Shown one piece after another: positions 43,027 through 55,479 of a DNA stretch of 64,000 nucleotides; position 1 is the stretch's first letter, and each line of letters starts with the position of its first letter. Origin of the DNA: Aricia agestis (Eukaryota > Arthropoda > Insecta > Lepidoptera > Lycaenidae); NCBI RefSeq assembly GCF_905147365.1, contig NC_056408.1, forward strand, positions 11,408,001-11,472,000, in the 5' to 3' direction. A model generated the notes under the pieces. It was given only the letters and a program-made list of their open reading frames with translations. It had not been told where the DNA came from and did not search any database. A program made the position numbers and the translations under genes.

Positions 43027-43321
43027 GTAAGTATTGTATTCTATTTATCGGTCAAGTGTACGGAGCAATGACTCTGTGCACTTTTACTTTCTGCATTGCA
43101 CTCGCCTCTTATACAATGTTGTGCTGCCTGAGGCATATTCTGTGGTTTGGAAGAAAATTGTAGGAATCCGTGTTCTTAAATTTTCAGGATATATAATGAT
43201 AATATGTTTCGATTTTTGTAATCCACATGCAGGTTTTCTTACAAACAAGGATGTATGGAAATACTTGCTACAAAATAAACTAGTCGTAACCGATAAGCAG
43301 CGAGATCTGTTTCTTAATTAA

Positions 43322-45444
43322 CGAGAACGTATTTAGATATCTTCTTTCGCAAAGACTCCTAGTAGAAGCAATTTCGTCCCATTATCATTCATTTTATTGG
43401 AACATAATATGATATTAATTATTGTGACACTAAGTCTGGTACTCCGGTGGCGATGAGGGTTATGATTAATATTTTAATTAACTGCAATGATTATAAGTAC
43501 TATTAAAATGATAGAGCCAGTCTCCAGAGTGTATTTTTTTGAACCAATAGCTGTTTCAATTGCAAGAATGTCAATCTGTATTGTCATCAGATAATGAATG
43601 TATTAAAACAAAAATAATATTTATTTTTAATTTACCTATAGTAGAAAATCATTGGAAAAAACGACAATGACTATAATTATAAAGTGTACAATATTTTTTA
43701 ATCACCGAATAGTAAAGTAATAGGTGTTTATCAATATTCTTATCCCAAACAATTTCCCCGAATAATATTGCAATGAGTATTATTTGTGCATTTTATTAAA
43801 GTCGAAACGCAAAATTACCCGAATAATCATGCAATAGACAATAATGATCAGAGCTTGACCTACTCCAGAACGATAAGTTGCGTTTTGCTTCATTAAAAAA
43901 AAGCCTTCGGTGGTAATAAAATATGCAAAAAAATTAGCTTTCATTTGAGATATAAAAAGTCTTTGATGCTTTTTTTTTGACGGAGTTATTAACAAATTCA
44001 GTTTTTCGGCTCTCCTGAACATTTTCATTTTTACGATTGTCCGATTATTCGGTGGGGGCGTCGATATATCTATTATATTCACTTAATTCATAATGTCTAT
44101 CTAATAGTTACTTGTACGGCGGAAGTTCCTAGTTTAAACTCTTCTTTTCATTTTTCAAGTAATAATAAGCATTACCTAAAAATTAACTAAGCAGATACTC
44201 ATAGTACTGAAATATAATATGCGATATATCATATAATATTAGGTACACATTATACACAATTTAACCGATGAAAAAATTACAAATGAATTGAAAATAGCGA
44301 CAATCGATCTACCTAATTACAAAAGTAGGCAAGAACTACTTAAGTATTTTTCTTATAGGTAAGGCCAATTTTCCATACCGAAAATTCATGAATTCTTGGT
44401 TATTATATTCCTTGTCGATTACTAAAAGCACTTATCTACCTCTATTTTGCTTCTTATTTAACATTCCCTTAATCACTAAACCCAATTTTCACTAAATAGT
44501 TACCTACATAATGTGTAGATGTCAGACGCGCTCGTAGACGATGAAGGAAATAATATACCACGAAAGTACTTCTATAATTTTATTTTTAAAAAGTTGTATG
44601 AACAACGTTATAGTTCACTATCTTCCTTTGGCAATCGTCCTCAATATGTATCAAATAGCCCAAAAGCCATTGATAGCCTGACTTTCGTCATATTATAAAA
44701 GCTGAAATTTTACCTGTTTATAACCCCTGTAGAGGTATAAGAACAACTAGCAACTATAGTTTCGATCTCGGTTACTTTAGGAGGTCTCCAGTTCTGAAGG
44801 TCTACCTGACCTACGACAGTGCAAAGAGTGAAGCTCGATGAGCGATGTCAAAATTAGTGACTACTGCGTTGCATCTACATGATATCGAGGTTTACAAATA
44901 TGAGAAAGCTTTTGCCTAGAGATCCTCGTGGAATACCACAGTATCTAATTTTAGCAAATTAGCAGTCAGAATCACCCCCGCTTACGTCTACAGGTACGCT
45001 ACGTCCCTTGAGCTCAAGGGCCATAGCCTACTAGTAGCAAACAAACTAATGCTACAATATTCCTGCATCGTGCTTTCGAAGTTTCCTAAGTACGACTACC
45101 TCTATTTAAGCTCTTGTATATGTCGCAGTCATCTGGTTCAATCTGCGATTCGTTTGAATGACTAGCACATTATTGAATGACACCATTCAATTAAATGACT
45201 CGGCCGAACGTCGATTTAACGATCGTCACTCAACGTCCAACTAGTTAGTGATTTGTAACATAGCCCTTTGAAGATAGCGGACATGAAATCAGTCAGATAT
45301 TTAAATTTTTTCCCACTACGGCGCTAGTAGTCACTGAAACAAATATGGCGTCAAACAGCTCTTACAGCTGATAGCACTGTGTCGATATTTTTTTTTCGAT
45401 TACTTAAATGTTTATTTATGCTTTTAATTTGTAAGTACCTGGAT
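43322..45444. other. Intergenic, no gene seen
   Basis: AT-rich DNA. At 45,115-45,200 a repeat (ATATGTCGCAGTCATCTGG) is shared in opposite orientation with 53,540-53,625. No coding evidence. Confidence 0.4.
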
Positions 45445-45721
45445 GACCGAGCTTTGCGCGGTATAGCAAACACTCATTGACTTCGTGTTACTTAATAACG
45501 CCATCTGCTGGTCGTTGAAACAATTAGTTGCTAACAAAATAGTATTATTATTCGCCAATAGATGTCAGGAAGAGTCATATTTTTCAGTTTATGGATTATC
45601 GATAAAACACGAATAAAAAGACATTTTCTGAAAATGATTCCTAGCTAGATCGATTTATCGCCCCCGAAACCCCCCATATACTAAATTTCATGAAAATCGT
45701 TGAAGCCGATTCCGAGATTCC

Positions 45722-45760
<39 letters not shown>
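45445..45760 (-). mobile_element. Degenerate Helitron copy with an AT microsatellite
   Basis: A minus-strand relative of 4,725-4,902, with CGATTTATCGCCCCCGAAAC and GATTCCGAGATTCCAATTAT. It is split by about 130 bp, and the expected CTAG is altered to CTGG. An (AT)n run occupies 45,725-45,759. Confidence 0.55.
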
Positions 45761-45761
<1 letters not shown>

Positions 45762-47492
45762 CCACCCCGGAGTTGATATTGCGTCCTACATGGCGGTTTT
45801 TACCGATGATATTGCGTCCGACTGACTTGTTGCATCCTGTATACGGACGCAAGATTGACAATCTCTCAAATTCAGCCAGAAGTAGTGTTAAGGTTAGTAC
45901 AATGGCTGGGTGAAATATTGGCATGGACGTTGTTTTGTCACCGGAGTGCTTTTCGGCGTATTTCTTAGTTCCGCTATTTGGCGCGCGAATTTTGGAGGTC
46001 GCTACTGTGCGCCGTATATCGGTGGCGTATATTCGATACTTTGTTTACGTATAACACGCCGATAATGTGGATTCCTGTATATAATAAAGTTTTTATCAAT
46101 TCTAATGTGTGATTTAATTACGTCCCACAAAACGACATCGTCCCAGAGGAGACGCGGGGGTGACAGAGGCGAGGGGGCGGAGTTCGCACGCGACATGCAA
46201 GGGCATGTTTTTGTTTATATTTTTTGCCGGCCAGCGCGGACGTAATGACGCTTGTGGTATAAATATTGTGTAGTGGGGCGAATATTTGAGAGAGACTAAA
46301 TTCATGTCTTCAAAGTTGGGTTCACAACGCCTTCGTGAATTTGATGTAATATTACACATTTCAATGTCTAATTAACTTACAAAAATGCTGCTAAAACTAT
46401 TTGAAAGTAGAGTGAATATTTCAAAAGTTATTATAAAAAAAAAGTACCAAATTATGAAATTTTTGCGTGTCGTTTCGATACTGCCGCTTACAATTTATTA
46501 TTTATAAAAAAAAATAGCTAGAAAGGATTAAAAATTTAATGTTAATTTGAAGATAAAGAAGAGAAGAATCCGATACCAACAAATAACACATCAACTTACA
46601 TTAAATAACTAAAAATTATATTTTTAAAATGTTTATAAAATTCGCGTCATTGTCCTGCGCATTGTTTGTTTTGAATGCCTTGCCGATATACTCAACGTGA
46701 CGGGTTGAAACCTATTTTGCGATAAAATCTGCTGGCTCACTTTATTTGATCGCAGTGCTTTGGTGTGGATAGAGGTCTTCGTTTTATGCTCTCTCTCTCT
46801 CTTTGAAATACGTTCTACAAAAATTTCCAAATAAGACGTCATTTACATTTCTCGACTGTGCCAACATTTGTCTGTTTTTCACTACTTTTTTTATACCAAG
46901 TTATAAAGGCCCGCAACATTTCTAAGTTCTTAACATTTCTAAGTTCTTAATAATTTTCTTTATATCAATACTTAATTATAAACGAATTTAGTGAATTCCT
47001 CATTTTCCTGAACGTCTTTTTCCTGAATAGCCCTAAAAACATAATGACGATCATTCAGAATAATGATTAAATCTGTAACTGTATTTCAGGAAAACAGGAA
47101 CAAATATATCGAATCGATGCAATGTCGATATTACAATTAGGTAGTTATTTGACACATTTTCGAAAAATAGTAGAAGAATAGTAAGAAAAGTAGTAAAAAT
47201 GTTATCTACACTTCAATATTATAAAGCAGGAGAGGTTGTTTGTTTGTTTGAACGCGTTAATCTCAGGAACTACTAGTCCGATTTGAAAAATTCTTTCAGT
47301 GTTAGATAGCCCATTTATCGAGGAAGGCTATAAGCAATATTTTATCACGCTAAGAATAATAGAAGCGAAGAAATAGAGGAAAATGTGGAAAAAACGGAGG
47401 GAAATTATTTGAAAGGGCTTATTTGAACGCGCTTATCTCAGGAACTACTGGTCCGATTTGAAAAATTCTTTCAGTGTTAGATTGTCGTGTCA
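45761..47492. other. Intergenic with a GC-rich patch and a Helitron piece
   Basis: At 46,130-46,260 a CpG-rich patch is followed by GGTATAAATATTG at about 46,256, which resembles a TATA box, but no convincing gene follows. At 47,212-47,482 lies a Helitron piece related to 23,796-24,154 (CAATATTATAAAGCAGG onward), cut off at the next element. Confidence 0.4.
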
Positions 47493-48551
47493 ATGGTTGT
47501 CGTGATTGATGTAGATCGTTTTTTTTAAAAGAAGTGATTTTAAAAACTATTTTAAAGACAAAATAAAATGGCCTTGGCCGTCGACCCATTTTGTAATACA
47601 AAAAAAATGTTTTAATTGTGGTGCAACGACCAAGAATAATATCAATATTATTACAAATAATTTTGTTCTACCTATGAAACGAAAGAACATAAAATCGCTT
47701 TATAAATCTTCATTTTTCTGGTGCAGCATATTTATTTACAAATAAATATGCAATTTACGATCATTATCCTGACGTCCAGTGTCCTGTTTGTTGTTGAACT
47801 GTTTATATACTTACCTGTCTAAAAGTATTTTGGATCGATTGTATTAACTACTATGTCCCTACCTACATACCTACGTATATGATTTTCTTTGATAAGTACT
47901 TACCTTTTGTATATTTTAAACAAAAGCCCATCAGTGAGTGAGTTTAGACTGCGAATTGGGTTGGGACTAATGTATTTTTAAATATCTATACTTACTAATA
48001 TTGTAGAGACGAAATATTTAATCGTTTGCTTATTACTATTTAACTTACGAGTTACGAGACTACTGAACCAATTTAAATAATTCTTTCGCTATTAGAAAGC
48101 CACGGTAATGAGAAAATAGCCCAAAGTGCATCAAAACTCAACGTCAAGTGGTTACCGGGTCATGGGCTAGGCTGTACACTGTACAGTGTTCTGAGATTTT
48201 TTTTAAATCTTGACTTTGTTCATTCATAAATCGACACCCTTGACAAGATTTATAGTAACTGTGATGGCATACTTATAATAATAATAATGTACTTTTATTC
48301 AGCTCGATAACATAAAAACCTTAATCTAGACAATTACAACATGCAAATTATTTTATTTTCAATGGTTTTTTATATTAGAATGTTAAGATCGCAACCGGCA
48401 GCTTAGCTAGGTTACAGTATAACCTGTGTTAAAGCCACCGGACCCTTTCCCAACTACTGATCGCATATCGCTGATTTTACATTTCAGGCAATTAAAATTA
48501 GATTACAAATCAAATCAATGTTTAAAATTAATCAAACTTGATACAATAAAC

Positions 48552-51500
48552 GGGGGCGGTGGTTACTCGCGTCCGTAGGAATTACCTTTTACTACCCTAC
48601 ACGTGTCCCCCGGGTGGTGCTAAACGAGTAACAACGCCGAGTCTCAGGCGGCGGATATGATAACCTGACTCCTAGGCAGTAGTGGCCTTGAGGACTAAAT
48701 ACCCTCAAAAAGTCTAGCGCGGAAAGCAACGGGAAACTACCGCGACTATAATCCCAAGAAAACCACCATGATTAAGAACGCCACCAGAGATAATATGATG
48801 TCATGCGACCCGACTAACGCTCGGCGCCAGCTTGGTTCCGGGCCGACTGGTGAGAAATTGGCTACCGGCTGCAGTTGGAAACATAACATCTTACTCTAGC
48901 AAACTAACACCCAAGGGAAGGGCAATAACAATAGGAACCTGGAATGTCCGTGGACTTTTAAGGCCAGGAAAAATCGAAGTTGTTGAAGCGGAGATGGAGC
49001 GCTATAATCTGGCTATACTAGGATTGAGTGAGACCCATGTCAAAGATAACGGATACCACATCACACCTGAAGGAAATATGGTAATCTACTCTGACAGGCA
49101 AGTCAATAGTTTTAGTGGTGTGGGCTTCATAGTTGCTAGCTGGCTACGAGACAAGGTATTGGGGTATAATACCATCAACAATAGAATTATATCCTTAAAA
49201 ATTTCAGCCCATCCACACCCAATTAACTTTGTACAGGTCTATGCGCCGACCACTGCAGCCACCGAAGAAGAGATGGAGGAATTTTACCACGAGCTAGAAT
49301 TAACCTGCAAAGCGTTACCAAAGAAGGAATGTACTATCATCCTGGGAGACTTTAATGCTAAGATAGGGCACACTGATAATGATCAACACCTAAGGAATGT
49401 TATTGGGGAATACGGCTTAGGAGCCCGCAACAGTCGAGGTGAGATGTTGTTAGAGTTTCGCATTGAAAAAGGACTATTCGTAACTAACACGGCATATAAA
49501 CAACATCCAAGACGCTTATGGACATGGCGATCGCCAACAGGTCATAAAAATCAGATTGACTTCATATTAATCAGCAGCAGATGGAAGTCGTGCATAACTC
49601 TCTCAAAGACTTTTCCGGGTGCAGATTGTGGCAGCGACCATCAGCTGTTAATAGCTCAATACAGAGTCCGCCTCAAAGTAGTTTCAAAGCCTCCACCATC
49701 CAAAAATATTCTTCTAACACAAGAAGCGAAAGCTTTTGAGGACACACTACAAACTCGACTGGACAGTGAAACGTATTGCCCATTTGACTCAGCCAATACA
49801 TCATGGAATCAGCTTAAGGCCGCATTAGAAGAGACAACTAGAACAATCACAAATGGACGGAAAGTAAAACACCCTAGATCTGAGTGGATGACCACTTGGG
49901 AGGCAATCGCACAAAGAAAGGCTCTAAAGACTGGAGGAATTCGTTCAAAGGAAGAACAACAGCGATACTCTGAACTTGACTCACTAGTGCAGCGTCTCTG
50001 TAGACATGACAAGAATGCATATATCAATTCTATATGTAGAGATATACAAACACACTCTGATACCCTACATCCAAGAGACATGTTCCAAAAGGTAAAAATT
50101 CTCACACGGGAACGAAAATCAAAATCTTGGAACATAGAAGATGAAAAGGGTAACCTGATTTTAGACAAGAACCAAGTGATGACAAGATGGAGGAACTACT
50201 GCCAAGACCTGTACAAATATGACGCTGATGAACCTGACACTAGATTAGATTTTACAGATAAAGAACCCGACATCGTTCTCCATGAAGTAGAAGCAGCTAT
50301 AAATAAGCTAAAAACAAAAGCTTGCGGTGGAGATGGTATACAGGCACAAGTGCTTAAGAGCTTGGGTAAGTGTGGAATCAGAGTAATGCATTCAATATGT
50401 CTTAAAGTATGGAGAACAGGACAGTGGCCAGACGATTGGACAGAATCTCTCGTGATACCACTACATAAGAAAGGGTCGACTAAAAAGTGTGGAAATTATC
50501 GGACCATCTCACTAATTTCACACGCCAGTAAGATTCTTCTCCATGTTATAAACAACAGATTGGCACACTATATAACTAGACAGATATCCAAAGAGCAGGC
50601 GGGATTCGTAAAGGGCAGGGGTACCCGAGAACAAATCCTAAACATCCGTCAGCTGATAGAAAAGAGCAGAGAATTCAATGTCCCAATAGTACTCTGTTTT
50701 GTGAATTACGCTAAGGCCTTTGACTGCATCGTCTGGTCCAAAATGCTGGAGGTGATGAGAGAGTTGGGCGTCCCCGATCATCTCATATTTTTGGTACAAA
50801 ACCTCTATCTGGAAGGTCGATCAAGGGTGCGATTAGACAATGATCTGTCAGAGCCGTTTGCTACAGAGCGTGGTGTCAGACAGGGTTGCATCCTCTCTCC
50901 ACAGCTGTTCAACCTCGTAGGCGAATATATAATGCGTCGAGTGTTGGAAGATTGGGAGGATGGTATTAAAATTAACGGATACCTTCTCAACAACCTAAGG
51001 TTCGCTGACGACACCACGCTTATAAGTACTTGCGAAGTGAAACTTGCTGAACTTCTAGCGCGGCTCGAAAAGATTAGTCGAGACTTTGGCCTCCAAATCA
51101 ATCGCAATAAAACCAAACTGATGTACGTCGATAAGCTGAACCAAATACAAAAGACATCCTTACTACAAGATCTCCAACCCGTAGAGGAGTTTGTCTACCT
51201 GGGATCGTTGATTAGCAACAATGGTAACTGCGAGAGGGAGATTGTCCGACGGGCTCAGATGGCTAAATCTGCGGTTGGGCGCTTAGAAAAGATATGGAAG
51301 AATAAGAACATCTATCGTAGCACAAAAATAACACTAATGCGTTCCCTAATCTTTTCAATATTTTTATATGCCTCCGAGACATGGACACTAAAAGCACGTA
51401 CTCGAGCTAAGATTGACGCTTTTGAAATGTGGTGCTGGCGTAAAATGCTCGGCATCCCTTGGACCGCACACCGGACCAACACGTCTATACTTCAGCAACT

Positions 51501-51801
51501 CAAAATTACCACCCGCCTGTCCACGCTTTGTCTACAACGATCACTTGCCTTTTTTGGCCACATAGCCCGCCGGGAGCCTAATAATCTTGAGAGTCTCATA
51601 CTAGCTGGGCAATTAGAGGGGAAAAGAGGCAGAGGCAGAGTGGCTACACGATGGACAGACGCGATTGTCAAGGCTGCTGACTGCATGTTCCAGGAGGCAT
51701 TTCATCAGGCCAAAAATAGAGACAAGTGGGGAGCCCTATCCCAAAAAGCAAATTTTGGTGGTCACGTCCCTCAGCCATGAGGATACGACTAGGAAGAAGA
51801 A
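48552..51801 (+). mobile_element. RTE-like LINE, apparently full length
   Basis: A perfect 12-bp direct repeat, GATACAATAAAC, lies at 48,540-48,551 and 51,802-51,813, fixing a 3,250-bp element. It starts GGGGGCGGTGGTTACTCGCG and ends AGGAAGAAGAA, a short simple 3' tail with no long poly(A), as in RTE elements. A leader of about 280 bp with a short upstream frame (ATG 48,798) precedes the long ORF. Confidence 0.88.
48832..51780 (+). CDS. AP endonuclease-reverse transcriptase of an RTE-like LINE
   Basis: One 982-codon frame encodes an N-terminal APE-type endonuclease (GTWNVRG with N38, LSETH with E67, VYAPT, GDFNAKIG with D173/N175, SDHQLL with D269/H270), then a linker and a reverse transcriptase. 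RT blocks seen are YRTISLISH, QAGFVKGRGT, motif A, RQGCILSP and FADDTTLI (D726/D727), followed by a thumb/C-terminal region with HIARRE and RGRGRVATRW. The endonuclease residues are intact. In motif A the expected Asp is Asn (residue 625, AAT at 50,704-50,706, in the context CFVNYAKAFD), which should abolish polymerisation. The frame is open from TTG at 48,832. The first in-frame ATG is residue 55, inside the endonuclease, so a non-ATG start or reinitiation from the upstream frame at 48,798 is likely. It nicks target DNA and primes reverse transcription in its own mobilisation. Confidence 0.93.
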   Translation: MVPGRLVRNWLPAAVGNITSYSSKLTPKGRAITIGTWNVRGLLRPGKIEVVEAEMERYNLAILGLSETHVKDNGYHITPEGNMVIYSDRQVNSFSGVGFIVASWLRDKVLGYNTINNRIISLKISAHPHPINFVQVYAPTTAATEEEMEEFYHELELTCKALPKKECTIILGDFNAKIGHTDNDQHLRNVIGEYGLGARNSRGEMLLEFRIEKGLFVTNTAYKQHPRRLWTWRSPTGHKNQIDFILISSRWKSCITLSKTFPGADCGSDHQLLIAQYRVRLKVVSKPPPSKNILLTQEAKAFEDTLQTRLDSETYCPFDSANTSWNQLKAALEETTRTITNGRKVKHPRSEWMTTWEAIAQRKALKTGGIRSKEEQQRYSELDSLVQRLCRHDKNAYINSICRDIQTHSDTLHPRDMFQKVKILTRERKSKSWNIEDEKGNLILDKNQVMTRWRNYCQDLYKYDADEPDTRLDFTDKEPDIVLHEVEAAINKLKTKACGGDGIQAQVLKSLGKCGIRVMHSICLKVWRTGQWPDDWTESLVIPLHKKGSTKKCGNYRTISLISHASKILLHVINNRLAHYITRQISKEQAGFVKGRGTREQILNIRQLIEKSREFNVPIVLCFVNYAKAFDCIVWSKMLEVMRELGVPDHLIFLVQNLYLEGRSRVRLDNDLSEPFATERGVRQGCILSPQLFNLVGEYIMRRVLEDWEDGIKINGYLLNNLRFADDTTLISTCEVKLAELLARLEKISRDFGLQINRNKTKLMYVDKLNQIQKTSLLQDLQPVEEFVYLGSLISNNGNCEREIVRRAQMAKSAVGRLEKIWKNKNIYRSTKITLMRSLIFSIFLYASETWTLKARTRAKIDAFEMWCWRKMLGIPWTAHRTNTSILQQLKITTRLSTLCLQRSLAFFGHIARREPNNLESLILAGQLEGKRGRGRVATRWTDAIVKAADCMFQEAFHQAKNRDKWGALSQKANFGGHVPQP

Positions 51802-51859
51802 GATACAATAAACAATACAAAAAAAAATCGAAACGATCTACATCAATCACGACAACCAT

Positions 51860-53381
51860 GATTGACTATGACTATCACAGCACAGAACGCAACGTCGCGT
51901 CGTGTTTGCTTACGCGCGCGCGTTAACTTACGAAAAAATTTATTATTATTGTGAACTTGTATTATAATCAAATACCGTCCTCTTTTTGTACAAAACAAAT
52001 AAACAGAAATAATAGGTACTATTATAGATAATAACCATAATTTAAATTTACAAACAAAGTATATATATTGTTGTGTAATTTTTGTGTAGTTGTGTAATTT
52101 TTTGAGATTTTGGACTGTTTTATCTTATTTTTTATAGGTACGTTAATAATTTTTTAAACGTTTTTATTTTTCTTTTCGACGCCTAAAGGGCCTTTTTTTG
52201 AGACTTTGTACTGATAGGTATGTCTGATATGTGATTCTTCAGGTTAATATTTTTCTAAGCATTTTTGTTTTATTTTTTTAACGCCTAAACGGCTAATAAC
52301 GAATTTCAATTTGTTAAATTTTATCAACTTGTCACGTGGGCAGAGCCACGATTGAAAACTAGTATTGCTTACATACACAAGTTAATTATAGTCAATGTCA
52401 CAGTAAATTAGCCTCTCAACTGGTCGTTCTTAAAGTTGTTAATTTCTTAAATTACTTTTATGTTCCTATTTCGGTGTATTTGATTTGTCCGACACTTTGA
52501 TTATTATGACTATGAGTTTATTATTGTACCTACTTGATTTTAAACAATAAAACTTAAAAATACCTACTACCGAAACAATTGTTTTATTTTGTGTTCATAC
52601 TTAAGTTCAGAAGAAACACGCTCACATAAATAAAATGCTCCCACATCATATCTATCATAATTATCCTTAATATTTTTTAGTTAGCCTAGCGGACTTACCT
52701 AATTATAATTTAAAATTTAATTAATCTATGTAATATAGGGATAACTTGTTTTTAATGTCTGTTATGTACTCCAAGTTATAGAAATAAGTATTTCATTTTA
52801 ATCGACTTCATAAAGAGGGATGATTCTCTATTCATACATACATATCGTCACTCCTGTCCCTCATTGGGGTAGACAGAGACCACATCACGCAATGAATTTA
52901 TTGGGATCTATTATATAGGTACCTATGTATGTATCGATATAACATATAAGGTTAGGAGGAAGCAACAAACTCAATAGTTTATGGCGTACATACAAAAATA
53001 ATATACGGTACCGATATAATCTCAAATATAGTAAGGAGTCATTTAATTAGTAGAATGCATGGAATTAATATAGTACAATATACGGTATCAATATATCCAT
53101 ACATTTAAATGGATGTAGGAAAAACGATAAAATGCATGGAACGAATACAAAAATATACAATGTGTCACATGATTTCCATCGAGAACGGAAGCAAAAAACC
53201 AGCGAGAATTATTTCAAATTGAATATCTAATTTTCGTACGTAAACAAAATTTCTCGTCGACAATAGAAATCACATGACAGCAATATAACTATATTCGCAC
53301 GAATAACAATTAAAAAGTCATTGGAAATGGGAGACGCCATAGGGTTCGACTTTGAAAAGACGCAACAAGTCTTCAGCGATT

Positions 53382-53384
<3 letters not shown>
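51860..53384. other. Intergenic, no gene seen
   Basis: AT-rich DNA with T-rich tracts, and a piece with CACTCCTGTCCCTCATTGGG at about 52,850 that looks repeat-derived. No exon supported. Confidence 0.4.

Positions 53385-53460
<76 letters not shown>
53385..53460. repeat. (AT)n microsatellite
   Basis: About 38 uninterrupted AT units. The minus-strand frame translated as alternating Ile-Tyr is an artefact. Confidence 0.97.
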
Positions 53461-53466
<6 letters not shown>

Positions 53467-53539
53467 TAAACGTCACAGTCAATGTCTTGACAAGTTGTAA
53501 TTTAATCATTCAATTGATTAAATTAAAATTAAATTAAAA

Positions 53540-53574
53540 AATGACTAGCGCATTCAATAAATGCGCTAGTCATT
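53540..53574. repeat. Perfect 15-bp hairpin
   Basis: AATGACTAGCGCATT (53,540-53,554) and its complement (53,560-53,574) enclose a 5-nt loop. It is followed by the repeat shared with 45.1 kb. Confidence 0.8.
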
Positions 53575-55479
53575 CAATCGAATCGCAGATTAAACCAGAT
53601 GACTGCGACATATACATACCTGGATGATTAATATTATTATTATATTATACAACAGCTGATATCAATAAAATGAGCTCCAGCGCATGATACCACATCGCTT
53701 GGTCGGTATATCTTCTATATTAATTATTATAGGCTACAATAATTATGGGACGGAAGGACCAGGCGAAGTGTCTCCTAGCAACCCTACAGGACAAAAAAGC
53801 AAAGCGGATTTTAGATATCCGCTACCTACCTAATTAGATATATATATCTTTATCGAGATAAAAAAAACCATAAGTCTTAACTTAAGTAAGCCATAGGAAC
53901 TAAACAGGAAGATGTGATTCCGATCTCGCGTGCGATAAGTGCACTAAAAGTGAAAGGTAAGCTGAAGTTTTGTAAACATTTGCGACTCAGTTTTAACTAT
54001 ATACCATTGATGTATTTATGATGGGTTTATACTAAATTACGAAACAGACACACACCACTTTCGCCTGTTATGCAACGTTACATAATATTAACTTAATAAC
54101 TCTATTTGACCACCGAATTGAGATCAAAATTACCATACAATAATTTTGGTTGAATTGCGAAATGCTCTAAGTTTCTGAATAATGACTCACTAATGATATT
54201 CATGTCTTTCCTTATTAGGAAGTGTGGTAATTATAATATGATAATTATTATAATTCATTAACATAGTAATATTAAAATTTCTCTGTTTTATAAATTCCAC
54301 TTAATTATTAGTTGATCGATTAAAAAACAATTAGGTTATAGTATAATACCTGTTACGCTATGATCCAATAATATCTTCTAGGTCTAGATAGGGTATAAAA
54401 TATGCAGGAAAAATAAAACGAAAACAGCTTTGTGTAACAAGGATTAAGTCTGGTTTTCGTGCATTTAAAATGTATAATAATATTCAAGTGTTAAATTGTC
54501 GTTTAGGCCTCCATTCATTAAAATATGACTATTCAAGTGATATAATCTAACCAAACTCAAAAGTATCTAAACGGAGAATCACATCAAAAGAAGGAACACG
54601 GTTCCGTTTGTAACTGGCTCTGCAAATGATAAACAGCACAATATCAGCTCCAGATATAATTTCCAAGTACAACCCATTAACAATCTGTTCGGGTATCAAT
54701 TTAATTTATTCCCAATAAGCGCGGCTTACTTCTGCTATCTTCTCGTTAATTAATGTAAGGCTTTGTAATTATTCAGATAATGGCCGCCGGTAACCTGTAA
54801 CAGTGTAACTGTAACAATGTTACAGAGCTTTTACAATTACTTTGTTATAGTTATGTGTTAAGTTGTGCCTTATTTATTGTGATTTATAACGTTTAAAGAA
54901 AACAGCTGCAGTTGGTAGGCCAAGCCTTTGGTGCTCTACTTTGCCTTCAGTAAAATAAATTCTTAGTAAATAGGTTGGTAGTTGGTACTAACGATTATAG
55001 TCACGTGACCAATTAAAAAGTTAAGATTTGCATGCAAAAAGTTGAGGCATTAAGTACCTAAGCTGGATTACATTAATTAAATGCTCTTAAATAATGGCAA
55101 AAAATACCTAAAGCCGACTTACCTACTTATCAAATTAGTTTTTAAACTTTAGCACAGTTTTAGGGTCCCGCACCCAAAGAGTAAAAACAGGATCCTATTA
55201 CTGAGACTTCAATGTCTGTCCGTCTGTCTGTCTCCAGGCTGTATCTCAAGAACCGCTATAGCTAGACTTCTGAAATTTTCACAGATTGTGTGTTTCTGCT
55301 GCCGCTATAACAACAAATAAAAACAAAATAAAATTCATACTTATGGGGGGCTCCAATATAACATACATGATTTTTTCGGCCTTTTTTGCTCGGTATCAAT
55401 AATAGCAATATGTAGGCTCTTGAATTTTTCACGAAGTCCTTTATTATGCGTGTACTTTAATATTTAATTATAATATTAA
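53575..55479. other. Intergenic, no gene seen
   Basis: AT-rich, with no coding exon or resolved repeat. At 55,150-55,290 there is dispersed repeat sequence (TAGGGTCCCGCACCCAAAG, a TGTCTGTCCGTCTG run) of the type found at 40.9 kb. Confidence 0.4.

Larger units (their letters stand above)
47493..51859. repeat. Element with 29-bp perfect terminal inverted repeats, split by the RTE insertion
   Basis: ATGGTTGTCGTGATTGATGT plus nine further bases at 47,493-47,521 is the exact reverse complement of 51,831-51,859. Removing the RTE element and one target copy leaves an element of about 1.1 kb. No transposase is evident. It is probably a non-autonomous DNA transposon of unknown superfamily. Confidence 0.7.

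Noticed and set aside
46250..46380. Promoter and small gene after a TATA-like box
   Set aside because: A CpG patch and TATAAATA are present, but the only following frame is about 24 codons and no splice site supports it.
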